Assembly (NCBI GenBank): GCA_965277415.1
Contig: CBDICS010000103.1
Location: 1 to 64,000, forward strand
DNA length: 64,000 nt
Reading direction: 5' to 3'
Source: JAHDHW01 sp965277415
GTDB taxonomy: Bacteria > Bacteroidota > Bacteroidia > Chitinophagales > Saprospiraceae
This document shows, piece after piece, positions 36,085 to 44,666 of the stretch (the stretch's first letter is position 1; each line of letters starts with the position of its first letter). A program made the position numbers and the translations under genes. The notes beneath the pieces are model-generated. The model saw only the letters and a list, made by a program, of their open reading frames with translations. It made no database searches and was not told where the DNA came from.

Positions 36085-37230
36085 ATGAAAAATTTGATTT
36101 CATTAATTCTTGCAGGAGTCTTCGGAGGAATGATTGCATTAGGAGGAAGTTACCTATTTAATGCAAATACTAAAACTAATGATGATTATAGTTTTCAACC
36201 TCTAGCGACACAAGTTAATAATGTCAATGTGCCTAAAGGTATCGCTAATATTCCAATAGATTTTACAGAATCTGCTAAAAAAGTGACACCGGTAGTGGTT
36301 CATATTGCAGCATCAGAAAGTAAAAATCTTTCTAAAAGTAGACGACAGCAGAATAATGATCCTTTTAGAAGTTTTTTTGGAGATGGATTTGATCAACCGA
36401 AGAGAGGAACTGGATCGGGAGTTATCATTTCTGAAGATGGTTATATTGTGACAAACAATCATGTAATAGAATTTGCTGATGAAATAGAAGTGACTCTTTC
36501 AAATAATAAACAATATCAAGCTACTGTTATTGGCACAGATGCCAGAGCAGACCTTGCTGTACTGAAAATAGAAGCTCAAAATCTTCCAACCCTTAAATAT
36601 GCTGATTCTGATAAAGCTAAGATTGGACAATGGGTACTCGCTGCAGGAAACCCTTTGGAGTTGACATCTACTGTAACAGCAGGTATTATTAGTGCTAAAG
36701 GGAGAGATATTGATATTATTCCTGGAAGAGAAGCAATAGAAGCTTTTATCCAAACTGATGCAGCTGTTAATCCAGGAAATAGTGGAGGTGCTTTAGTTGA
36801 TGTTCAAGGAAGATTATTAGGGATTAATACAGCAATAGCTACGAAGACAGGTTATTTTTCAGGTTATTCTTTTGCAATTCCCGTTAACATTATGAGGAAA
36901 ATAGTCGATGACATTATTGAATTTGGCAGTTATCAGCGAGGCTATCTTGGAATTGGTATCCGAGATTTAGATAATGAAACGGCAGAAGAACTTAGTATTA
37001 ATATCACTCAAGGTGTTGTGATAGCAAATGTAGAGGATGGGAGTGCTGCTCAATACGCAGGATTGCTTCCAAATGATGTGATTACCAAAGTTGATGGAAA
37101 ATCTGTCAAATCATCCCCTGAATTACAAGAACTGGTAGGTAGAGCAAAAGTTGGAGATAATGTTAATTTAAAAATTAATAGGAATGGTAGCTTGAAAGAT
37201 ATAGATGTACGATTGAAAGCTAGGGAATAA
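36085..37230 (+). CDS. HtrA/DegP-type periplasmic serine protease
   Basis: A 381-residue trypsin-like protease of the Do family. The N-terminus has one anchor or signal helix (LILAGVFGGMIALGGSYLF). The triad is visible: His in VTNNHVIEF near 126, Asp in DARADLAVLKI near 155, Ser in NPGNSGGALVD near 232. One PDZ domain follows (about 290-381: GYLGIGIRDL, GSAAQYAGLLPNDVITKVDG). One PDZ and an anchor suggest a DegS/DegQ-like enzyme in the periplasm that degrades or checks misfolded envelope proteins. It is transcribed alone from a long leader. Confidence 0.93.
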   Translation: MKNLISLILAGVFGGMIALGGSYLFNANTKTNDDYSFQPLATQVNNVNVPKGIANIPIDFTESAKKVTPVVVHIAASESKNLSKSRRQQNNDPFRSFFGDGFDQPKRGTGSGVIISEDGYIVTNNHVIEFADEIEVTLSNNKQYQATVIGTDARADLAVLKIEAQNLPTLKYADSDKAKIGQWVLAAGNPLELTSTVTAGIISAKGRDIDIIPGREAIEAFIQTDAAVNPGNSGGALVDVQGRLLGINTAIATKTGYFSGYSFAIPVNIMRKIVDDIIEFGSYQRGYLGIGIRDLDNETAEELSINITQGVVIANVEDGSAAQYAGLLPNDVITKVDGKSVKSSPELQELVGRAKVGDNVNLKINRNGSLKDIDVRLKARE

Positions 37231-37353
37231 ATTTTTACTTTAAACCTTTTTTAGGAAATTCTTAACACTTCGTCTGAAACAATTTACTAAAGATTTAGGT
37301 TTAAGTATATATATAAGACTTGTTTAAAGTTGGTTTTTCGTTTTGTTTTGATG

Positions 37354-37390
37354 CGTCTGTTCAGCGTGAGCCGGACAGACGTTTTTATTT
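37354..37390 (+). terminator. Rho-independent terminator
   Basis: CGTCTGTTC paired with GGACAGACG (one G-T pair), followed by TTTTTATTT. It lies about 125 bp after htrA and before comF. Confidence 0.75.
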
Positions 37391-37450
37391 GTGCTACCTT
37401 TTTTCTTACAAATATTTATGCATTGTTGATAATTCCCTTACTTTAGGAGT

Positions 37451-38152
37451 ATGCAAGTGCTTAAAAATCTAAAAGAGGGATTCCTGTCTATTTTCTATCC
37501 TAAGCTGTGTTTAGCTTGTGCAACTAATGCTCCTATAGCGCAACAACTTATCTGTACGAGCTGCCAATATTACTTACCTCAAACCCAATTTCACCTTGAA
37601 AAGGAGAATTTATTTACAGATCGACTTTGGGGACGATTCCCTCTATATACAGGGGCTGCTTTTTATCATTTTGTAAAAAAGGGAAGGGTACAGCGTTTAA
37701 TTCATAATCTAAAATATAATAATAAGCCGGAAGTTGGTTATACCATTGGTTTGAAGTATGGAGAAGTTTTAAAGCAAGCATCTTTATACAGAGATATTGA
37801 TTTAATTATACCTGTTCCATTACATCCTAAAAGAGAAAGACAAAGAGGTTATAACCAAAGTGAAACATTTGCAAGAGGGCTCTCAGAATCAATGGGAATA
37901 AAATACTATAAAAATATTTTGATTAGGACACATTCTACAAAAACTCAAACTAAAAAGTCTAGGCTTGAACGTTTAGAAAATGTAAAGACTGCTTTTCAAT
38001 TAAAGTATTCAGAAAGACTTAAAGGGAAAAATATTCTAATAGTCGATGATGTATTGACGACTGGAGCTACGCTGGAAGCCTGCGCTTTGAAGGTTTTGGA
38101 GGTTCCTAAGGTTAGAGTAAGTCTCGTCACGATTGGAATTACAGAAAGTTAG
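37451..38152 (+). CDS. ComF-family phosphoribosyltransferase-like protein
   Basis: A 233-residue ComF/amidophosphoribosyltransferase-like protein. The N-terminal zinc knuckle is shown by CLACAT and CTSC, and the PRPP loop by ILIVDDVLTTGATLEAC near residue 195-210; QRGYNQSETFARGL is the usual middle motif. ComF takes part in DNA uptake and recombination (shown in other bacteria). ATG at 37451. A strong bidirectional hairpin separates it from convergent pyrH. Confidence 0.92.
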   Translation: MQVLKNLKEGFLSIFYPKLCLACATNAPIAQQLICTSCQYYLPQTQFHLEKENLFTDRLWGRFPLYTGAAFYHFVKKGRVQRLIHNLKYNNKPEVGYTIGLKYGEVLKQASLYRDIDLIIPVPLHPKRERQRGYNQSETFARGLSESMGIKYYKNILIRTHSTKTQTKKSRLERLENVKTAFQLKYSERLKGKNILIVDDVLTTGATLEACALKVLEVPKVRVSLVTIGITES

Positions 38153-38198
38153 ATGGCCTCAATTCGTAATAAAAGATCGAAATCCTCATCAGAAATAA

Positions 38199-38238
38199 AA
38201 AAGACTCTTTTTAAACAATTATTTAAAAAGAGTCTTTT
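38199..38238. terminator. Bidirectional terminator comF/pyrH
   Basis: AAAAGACTCTTTTTAAA at 38199-38215 and its exact complement at 38222-38238 form a 17-bp stem with T-rich ends on both strands. Confidence 0.85.
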
Positions 38239-38307
38239 GAAATCTACTTTTGCTATTGATGGACGATCATTTCTTGAGCCTTAATCAAGGCTATCCATCG
38301 AAAAATA

Positions 38308-39021
38308 TTATCCTTCTACAAGAGTCCCGATAGCTTCACCTTTGATGATGCGATCTAAATTTTCTTTCTTATTAATATCGAAAACGATAATTGGAAGATT
38401 ATTTTCTTGGCATAGTGTAAAAGCAGTCATGTCCATTACGTTGAGACCAAGGCCAATAACCTGAGAAAAAGTTATCTTATCAAATTTCTTTGCTGAAGGA
38501 TCTTTCTCTGGATCCGCTGTATAAATTCCGTCTACACGTGTACCTTTTAATATGACATCAGCATTAATTTCATTAGCACGAAGAGCAGCAGCAGAGTCTG
38601 TCGTAAAGTAAGGACTACCTGTACCCGCAGAAAAAATAACAACTCTTCCTTTTTCGAGGTGGCGTATTGCTCTCCGACGAATATAAGTTTCCGCGATTTG
38701 TTTCATCTCTATAGCTGTAATCAAACGAGTATAAACACCAGCCGTTTCCAAAGCGCTTTGTAAAGCCATTCCATTGATTACGGTAGCCATCATACCCATA
38801 TAATCGCCTTGGACACGTTCGATTCCTGATTCGGCAGCTTGAAGACCTCTAAATATATTTCCTCCTCCTATTACAACTGCAACTTCAACACCACTATCAA
38901 TAAGGCTTTTTATTTGAATGGCATAATGTGTTAACATACTAGGCTCAATACCAAATTTTTGAGATCCCATTAAAGACTCCCCGCTCAATTTTAATAGTAC
39001 TCGTTTATATTTATTTGTCAT
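38308..39021 (-). CDS. pyrH: UMP kinase
   Basis: A 237-residue amino acid kinase-fold enzyme that phosphorylates UMP with ATP. Motifs: RVLLKLSGESLMG at the start, VAVVIGGGNIFRG, GDYMGMMATVINGMALQ, RRRAIRHLEKGRVVIFSAGTGSP (in parts) and TDSAAALRANEI. Length fits (E. coli 241). The order tsf-pyrH is kept, but element G and a terminator separate the genes. Confidence 0.96.
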   Translation of the reverse strand: MTNKYKRVLLKLSGESLMGSQKFGIEPSMLTHYAIQIKSLIDSGVEVAVVIGGGNIFRGLQAAESGIERVQGDYMGMMATVINGMALQSALETAGVYTRLITAIEMKQIAETYIRRRAIRHLEKGRVVIFSAGTGSPYFTTDSAAALRANEINADVILKGTRVDGIYTADPEKDPSAKKFDKITFSQVIGLGLNVMDMTAFTLCQENNLPIIVFDINKKENLDRIIKGEAIGTLVEG

Positions 39022-39070
39022 AAAAAATTGTTTGAATTTTTAGTGTTAAGGTTTTTGATTTGAAATCCAA

Positions 39071-39231
39071 GTACAGCATAAATTAAATTTTTTTGTGTTT
39101 TGGTTGAGGCTGTTTTTTGATTTGACGACTCAAATGTGACGCGAATAGCCTTAGCTATTTTAGGAATATTTGAGGAAGTTCAAATCGAAAAAGAGCCCAC
39201 CAAAAGCGATTTTAATTATTTTGCGGTGTAC
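39071..39231 (+). repeat. Palindromic element copy G (161 bp)
   Basis: Core as in copy D but in the other orientation: GACGA at 39124-39128, CTCAAAT...ATTTGAG stem, apex AATAGC-CTTA-GCTATT, GAAGT at 39175-39179, outer arms GTACAGCATAAATTAA and AATTATTTTGCGGTGTAC. It sits between pyrH and tsf. Confidence 0.88.
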
Positions 39232-39267
39232 TAAGTGTCGGAGCCTTCATAAAAAACAAGTCAAAAA

Positions 39268-39296
39268 AAAAGCGAATTAACAAGTAATTCGCTTTT
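39268..39296 (-). terminator. Terminator behind tsf
   Basis: AAAAGCGAATTA and its exact complement TAATTCGCTTTT with a 5-nt loop, T-rich on the minus strand after the tsf stop. Confidence 0.8.
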
Positions 39297-39312
39297 ATAT
39301 AGTGATTTTTAA

Positions 39313-40158
39313 TTATCCTAGTTCAACATGTTTGAATTCAGTGACAGTTAAATTTCCGTCTAAGCTTTTCAGATAGTCAGCGACAGATTTTTTACTGTCT
39401 TTAACATAAGGCTGATTCAACAATGTACGTTCTTTAAAGAACTTATTAAGTTTACCCGTTGCAATTCTCTCAAGCATCGCCTCAGGTTTCCCTTCTTGAC
39501 GTGCAACTTCCATTCCAATCTCAATTTCTTTGTCAACTACAGATTGATCTACTCCTTCTTTATCAACAGCGATTGGACGCATTGCAGCAACTTGCATCGC
39601 TACATTTTTACCAGGCTCAACAAATTGAGGGCCTTCAAGGTTAAGTCCAACGATAACACCTGCGCGATACCCCATATGAATATAAGGAAGCACTTGTCCT
39701 TGACCAGCAGCAGTTTCAATCTTTTGATAACCATTGACCTCTAACTTCTCACCAATCACACCAATTTGCTCTGTAATCTTATCTTGTATTGTTAATCCAC
39801 CTCCAAAATCTAAAGCCATTAAAGCTTCTGTTGTTTCAGGAAGATTAGTCAATGCGATATCAGCAATAGTTTTAGCAAGGTTTACAAAATCATCATTTTT
39901 AGCAACGAAATCTGTTTCGCAGCTTAAACGAAGTACAACGCCTTTATTTCTATTACCTGAATTAACAGCAATTACAACGCCTTCTTTGGCATCACGGTCG
40001 GCTCTTTTAGCCAACATTTTTTGTCCTTTTTTTCTTAGGATTTCGATTGCTTTTTCCATATCACCTTCTGCCTCGGTCAATGCCTTTTTGCAATCCATCA
40101 TACCAGCTCCGGTTTTGTCTCGGAGGTTTTTTACATCAGCGGCTGAGATTTTGCCCAT
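39313..40158 (-). CDS. tsf: Elongation factor Ts
   Basis: A 281-residue EF-Ts, the nucleotide exchange factor for EF-Tu. N-terminal UBA-like part VKNLRDKTGAGMMDCKKALTEA (in parts), TDFVAKNDDFVNLA motif near residue 80, and C-terminal LLNQPYVKDSKKSV. Length is close to E. coli (283). It follows rpsB by 71 bp in the standard order. Confidence 0.97.
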   Translation of the reverse strand: MGKISAADVKNLRDKTGAGMMDCKKALTEAEGDMEKAIEILRKKGQKMLAKRADRDAKEGVVIAVNSGNRNKGVVLRLSCETDFVAKNDDFVNLAKTIADIALTNLPETTEALMALDFGGGLTIQDKITEQIGVIGEKLEVNGYQKIETAAGQGQVLPYIHMGYRAGVIVGLNLEGPQFVEPGKNVAMQVAAMRPIAVDKEGVDQSVVDKEIEIGMEVARQEGKPEAMLERIATGKLNKFFKERTLLNQPYVKDSKKSVADYLKSLDGNLTVTEFKHVELG

Positions 40159-40229
40159 AACGTTAAATATATTTTTTAAAAAATTGGGTTATAATAATGT
40201 TATTCTAAAAAATGATAATCAATCAGTTC

Positions 40230-40952
40230 TTATTTAGCAGCAGCTTCTTTTTCTGCTTTATTGTCTTTCCTTTCAGTCAAACCAGACTTGATTGCTTCTA
40301 CTGCGAAAGCTGTAATCATTGAGATTGACTTTGAAGCATCATCATTAGCAGGAATTGGAAAGTCTACAGTCGTAGGATCTGAATTGGTATCTACCATTGC
40401 AATCGTTCTCATTCCCAATTTTTGAGCTTCTGCTAAAGCAATATGCTCATGGTGGATATCTACGATAAATACAGCAGCAGGAAGGCGATTAAGATTCGCT
40501 ATACCTCCAATCACTTTTTCCATCTTGTTACGCTCTCTAGTCAATGTCAAACGCTCTTTTTTCGTAACACTGGTCAAACTACCATCAGCCAGTAAACGAT
40601 CAATCGTGTTCATTTTTTTGACAGACTTACGGATCGTAGAAAAGTTGGTCATCATACCTCCAAGCCATCTTTCTGTTACAAAAGGCATTCCGACGCTAAG
40701 TGCAGCATCTTTTACGATTTGTCTTGCTTGCTTTTTCGTAGCCACAAAAAGAATCTTACGGCCAGATTTAGCTATCTGTTTCAAGACATCGCCAGCTTTA
40801 TCCATGCAATCTAATGTCCGATTAAGATCTATAATATGAATACCCCGACGCTCCATAAAAATATAAGGAGACATCTTTGGATTCCATTTTTTCTTAAGGT
40901 GACCAAAGTGAACACCTGCATCCAGCAATTCTTTATAGGTAGGTTTTGCCAT
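40230..40952 (-). CDS. rpsB: Ribosomal protein uS2
   Basis: A 240-residue uS2. Motifs: LLDAGVHFGHLKKKWNPKMSPYIF at the start (in parts), GRKILFVATKKQA, VTERWLGGMMTNFSTIR, and AIAMVDTNSDPTTVDFPIPAND-type end (here TIAMVDTNSDPTTVDFPIPA). The Lys/Glu-rich tail is common. Part of the rplM operon. Confidence 0.98.
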   Translation of the reverse strand: MAKPTYKELLDAGVHFGHLKKKWNPKMSPYIFMERRGIHIIDLNRTLDCMDKAGDVLKQIAKSGRKILFVATKKQARQIVKDAALSVGMPFVTERWLGGMMTNFSTIRKSVKKMNTIDRLLADGSLTSVTKKERLTLTRERNKMEKVIGGIANLNRLPAAVFIVDIHHEHIALAEAQKLGMRTIAMVDTNSDPTTVDFPIPANDDASKSISMITAFAVEAIKSGLTERKDNKAEKEAAAK

Positions 40953-41032
40953 TTTTATATTCTAATTTAATGAGTTCTGATAATGAGGTATGAAGGATTA
41001 ACCAGCACACCTTGTTAAAAAAGGTACTAAGG

Positions 41033-41419
41033 TTAACGTTTTGAGAACTGGAAGCTCTTTCTTGCTTTTGGCTTACCATATTTCTTACGTTCAACCACTC
41101 TAGCATCCCGACGAAGAAACTTCTTAGCTTTCAATGCAGAACGGAAGTCTTCATTGATTTTGACTAAAGCCCGAGAAATTGCCATTCGGACAGCTTCAGA
41201 TTGACCTTTAAATCCTCCACCTTTGACATTCACCTTTAGGTCGTAGATATTATCAACCCCTGCTGTTGCAAAAGGATCAGTAATATTTGCTTGAATATGT
41301 GTTTGAGGGAAGTAGCTTTTGTAGTCTTTTCCATTTACGGTGATTTTACCATCACCTTTTATTAAATAAACGCGAGCGACTGATGCTTTCCTTCTCCCTA
41401 TTGCATTGATCATTTCCAT
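41033..41419 (-). CDS. rpsI: Ribosomal protein uS9
   Basis: A 128-residue uS9. Motifs: AIGRRKASVARVYL at the start, VKGGGFKGQSEAVRMAISRAL, and the basic C-terminus ending KKYGKPKARKSFQFSKR, whose final SKR contacts the P-site tRNA. It lies 30 bp after rplM. Confidence 0.98.
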   Translation of the reverse strand: MEMINAIGRRKASVARVYLIKGDGKITVNGKDYKSYFPQTHIQANITDPFATAGVDNIYDLKVNVKGGGFKGQSEAVRMAISRALVKINEDFRSALKAKKFLRRDARVVERKKYGKPKARKSFQFSKR

Positions 41420-41449
41420 ATTAGAAAGGAGTATTTATTTTTTTATTAA

Positions 41450-41893
41450 TTAAAATTCTAAGCTTGCTGGCTTTTGTGCCTTATGTGGATGCTCTTCACC
41501 AGTATACACATATAACTTCTTCATCATAGCTCTTCCAAGCGTATTTTTAGGAAGCATTCCTTTTACAGCTTTTTCAATTACAGCTTCAGGTTTCTTATCT
41601 CGAAGCTCTTTGGCAATCGTTTTCTTTTGACCTCCTGGATAACCAGAATATCTCAAGTAATATTTTTGATCCCACTTATTACCAGTAAACCGGATTTTTT
41701 CTGCGTTGATTATGATTACATTATCACCTGTATCAACATGAGGCGTGTAGCTCGGCTTATGTTTACCGCGTAGAATAGTAGCAATTCTTGCTGCTAAACG
41801 TCCAACTACTTGGTTTTCAGCATCTACGATAAACCACTTGTGTTCTACCTCTTCTTTTTTAGCTGATTTTGTTTTATAACTTAGTGTATCCAC
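41450..41893 (-). CDS. rplM: Ribosomal protein uL13
   Basis: A 147-residue uL13. Motifs: WFIVDAENQVVGRLAARIATILRGKHKPSYTPHVDTGDNVIIINAEKI (in parts) and GMLPKNTLGRAMMKKLYVYTGEEHPHKAQKP (in parts). It is the first gene of the operon, with a well-formed Bacteroidota promoter upstream. Confidence 0.98.
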   Translation of the reverse strand: MDTLSYKTKSAKKEEVEHKWFIVDAENQVVGRLAARIATILRGKHKPSYTPHVDTGDNVIIINAEKIRFTGNKWDQKYYLRYSGYPGGQKKTIAKELRDKKPEAVIEKAVKGMLPKNTLGRAMMKKLYVYTGEEHPHKAQKPASLEF

Positions 41894-41951
41894 TACTTTA
41901 TTTTTTAATTATTTAAAAGATAATTATTTAACGCTCTAAAATTTGCGACTG

Positions 41952-41982
41952 CAAAGGTAGTTTATTGTATTTCAAAAAACAA
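41952..41982 (-). promoter_or_regulatory. Bacteroidota promoter of the rplM operon
   Basis: On the minus strand: TTG (41980-41982), 20-bp spacer, TACCTTTG (41952-41959). This matches the known -33 TTG / -7 TAnnTTTG form. Start of transcription is about 50 bp before the rplM ATG. Confidence 0.75.
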
Positions 41983-42224
41983 GCATTTTCAACAAATTTA
42001 TAAAAGATAATTTTGTAATTGATTGATAATCAGTTGATATTTCGCACATTTTTTATCACTGATCTTGTTTAGTACCTATGTGATTATATGATTATCTTGA
42101 GCTAATGTCGCTTTTACCTCGACACTTAAATTAATAGCCGTACTAAATTTATTGTAAAAAAATATTTTCATTGAACCATTCAAATGTACTGCTGTTTCTA
42201 ATAGGTAATGTCCTATGAAAGACA

Positions 42225-42232
42225 TAACTTTG
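42225..42232 (+). promoter_or_regulatory. Candidate -7 box of the isoprenoid operon
   Basis: TAACTTTG, 36 bp before the start of fni, matches TAnnTTTG. The -33 part is not clear. Confidence 0.5.
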
Positions 42233-42268
42233 TGAAATATTGATTCTATATCACTGATTATCAGATAA

Positions 42269-43291
42269 TTGAAAAAATTAGAAGATCCAACAGCAGAATC
42301 TCGGAAACGAGATCACATCGAATTAGCATTCCAATCGCAGATTGAAGCTAGACAATTAGATAAAAGGTTTTACTATGAACCTTTATTATCTCCTCATCCT
42401 GAATCCAAATCCGCTTCTATTATTAATTTTCTAGGAAAAGATTTAAAAGTACCTATTTGGGTTTCCAGTATGACTGGAGGAACAGAAATAGCTCGGACTA
42501 TAAATCAAAATTTAGCAAGGGCTTGTAAAGAGTTTGGAATGGGGATGGGACTTGGATCCTGTCGATCTCTCTTGAAAAGTGATGAAATGCTACCTGATTT
42601 CGATATAAGGGATTCAATAGGACCAGACTTACCTTTGTTTGCTAACCTAGGAATTGCTCAATTAGAAGCACTTATTGATGATGGTGAGACTTACCTGATT
42701 GATCAATTGATATCAAAACTTCGTGCGGATGGTCTTATCATTCATGTGAATCCATTGCAAGAATGGTTGCAACCAGAAGGTGATCGATTCAAACGACCAC
42801 CTTTAGAAACTATTAAAAGTACTTTAGCAAAAGTAGATTTTCCTATTATTGTCAAAGAAGTTGGTCAAGGAATGGGCTATGAAAGTCTTAAGCAGTTGTT
42901 TCAACTTCCTTTGGCTGCTATTGATTTTGCAGCTAATGGCGGGACTAATTTTTCAAAACTTGAACTCCTAAGAAGTACGCCTTTAAGACAAAATGTATAT
43001 GAAGCACTCGCATTAGTTGGACATAGTGCGGAAGAGATGGTTGGTTTAACTAATCAACTGATGGAAGAACTCGGAGATAAGATGCAGTGTAAACAAGTCA
43101 TTATATCAGGAGGAGTGAAGAACTTTTTGGATGGCTATTATTTTATTAATAAATTAGCTGTCCCAAGTATATATGGTCAAGCCTCTGGTTTTCTAAAACA
43201 TGCCACCGGAACTTATGAAGATTTAAGAGACTATGTAAATGCGCAGATAGAAGGACTAGCATTAGCCAATGCATATTTAAAGGTAAAGTAA
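42269..43291 (+). CDS. fni: Type 2 isopentenyl-diphosphate isomerase
   Basis: A 340-residue FMN enzyme that interconverts isopentenyl and dimethylallyl diphosphate. Motifs: KRDHIELAF near residue 13, PIWVSSMTGGTE, GLGSCRSLL, ADGLIIHVNPLQEWLQPEGD near 157, VKEVGQGM and AIDFAANGGTNFSKLE. The TTG start at 42269 is preferred: no ATG nearby fits. It opens a three-gene mevalonate-pathway group and reads into the HMG-CoA reductase gene with 13 bp between. Confidence 0.96.
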   Translation: MKKLEDPTAESRKRDHIELAFQSQIEARQLDKRFYYEPLLSPHPESKSASIINFLGKDLKVPIWVSSMTGGTEIARTINQNLARACKEFGMGMGLGSCRSLLKSDEMLPDFDIRDSIGPDLPLFANLGIAQLEALIDDGETYLIDQLISKLRADGLIIHVNPLQEWLQPEGDRFKRPPLETIKSTLAKVDFPIIVKEVGQGMGYESLKQLFQLPLAAIDFAANGGTNFSKLELLRSTPLRQNVYEALALVGHSAEEMVGLTNQLMEELGDKMQCKQVIISGGVKNFLDGYYFINKLAVPSIYGQASGFLKHATGTYEDLRDYVNAQIEGLALANAYLKVK

Positions 43292-43304
43292 ATAGATTAA
43301 GGAG

Positions 43305-44657
43305 ATGTCGAAATCAATTTCTGGTTTTTCAAAATTGTCGAAGAGAGGTAAACTCAGATGGATTGTTGAAAACTTTTTCAAAGATCCTGAGAATGTAATG
43401 CGAGAATTAACGAGCTATTGGTTATTGAATGAGGATGATCAAAAGGTACTGGATGGGTTTAGTGAAAATACAATCAGTAATTTTTATTTACCCTTCGGAG
43501 TTGCACCCAATTTTATCATCAATGAAAAGACCTATGCCATACCGATGGTGATAGAGGAGAGTTCAGTCGTCGCAGCAGCATCTAGTGCGGCTAAATTTTG
43601 GATGACAAGAGGAGGCTTTAAGGCTAAAGTGATTTCTACTAAAAAAGTGGGACAGGTTCATTTTGTATGGAAAGGGGATGCTAATAAATTAGAAGAGTGT
43701 TTTGAAAAACTAAAAGAGGTGATGTGTCAAGAGGCTGCTGAGATTACAAAAAACATGGATGCGCGAGGAGGAGGAATTAAAGATATTCAACTAATCAATT
43801 ATACTGGAATTGAAAAAAACTACTACCAGATAAAAGTTAATTTTGAGACTTGTGATTCAATGGGCGCTAATTTTATCAATTCTGTATTAGAGTCCTTTGC
43901 AGAAAGTTTGAGAAACTTTGTTGCTATTCAGGACAATTTCACAGATGAAGAAAGAGAAGTATCTATAATCATGTCTATCCTTTCTAATTATACTCCTGAA
44001 TGCCTTGTGAGAACCTGGGTAGAATGTCCTATAGAAGCGCTTGGTGATTTTTCAAACGATATAGATGCAGTAACTTTTTCAAATAAGTTTTTTACAGCAG
44101 TTCGAATTGCTCATATTGACCAATATCGGGCAACAACCCACAATAAAGGAATCTTTAATGGTATTGATGCAGTAGTATTAGCTACCGGAAATGACTTTCG
44201 TGCAATCGAAGCAGGCGGACATACTTATGCCGCACGTGATGGACATTATCGTTCTTTAAGTCATTGTAATATTGACAATGGTATTTTCAAATTTTGGATT
44301 GATATTCCCCTAGCTGTAGGGACAGTTGGTGGGCTTACGAAATTACATCCGATTGCTAAGAGATCTTTAGAGCTATTAGATAATCCGTCCGCAGAAGAAT
44401 TAATGATGATTATTGCTGCGACTGGCTTGGCTCAAAACTTTGCTGCATTACGATCTCTTGTAACTACGGGAATACAACAAGGGCATATGAAAATGCATTT
44501 GATCAATATTCTCAATCATATGGAAGCTACAGATAAAGAAAAAAATACAGCTTGTGAATATTTTGAAGATCACGCAGTATCTTTTAATACTGTTCGAGCT
44601 TTTCTTGACAAACTTCGTAGTAAAAAAACGCCGGACAAACACGCGCTAAAGAATTAA
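43305..44657 (+). CDS. Class II HMG-CoA reductase
   Basis: A 450-residue hydroxymethylglutaryl-CoA reductase of the class II (bacterial) type. Motifs: VIEESSVVAAASSAAKFW near 82-99 (catalytic Glu), NMDARGGGIKDI, ATGNDFRAIEAGGHTYAARDG, LSHCNIDNGIFKFWI and GTVGGLTKLHP. In Bacteroidota with a mevalonate pathway this is likely biosynthetic despite the usual name degradative. Starts 13 bp after fni and runs 9 bp before the GYDIA kinase. Cofactor choice (NADH or NADPH) cannot be told. Confidence 0.94.
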   Translation: MSKSISGFSKLSKRGKLRWIVENFFKDPENVMRELTSYWLLNEDDQKVLDGFSENTISNFYLPFGVAPNFIINEKTYAIPMVIEESSVVAAASSAAKFWMTRGGFKAKVISTKKVGQVHFVWKGDANKLEECFEKLKEVMCQEAAEITKNMDARGGGIKDIQLINYTGIEKNYYQIKVNFETCDSMGANFINSVLESFAESLRNFVAIQDNFTDEEREVSIIMSILSNYTPECLVRTWVECPIEALGDFSNDIDAVTFSNKFFTAVRIAHIDQYRATTHNKGIFNGIDAVVLATGNDFRAIEAGGHTYAARDGHYRSLSHCNIDNGIFKFWIDIPLAVGTVGGLTKLHPIAKRSLELLDNPSAEELMMIIAATGLAQNFAALRSLVTTGIQQGHMKMHLINILNHMEATDKEKNTACEYFEDHAVSFNTVRAFLDKLRSKKTPDKHALKN

Positions 44658-44666
44658 AAATTCAAT

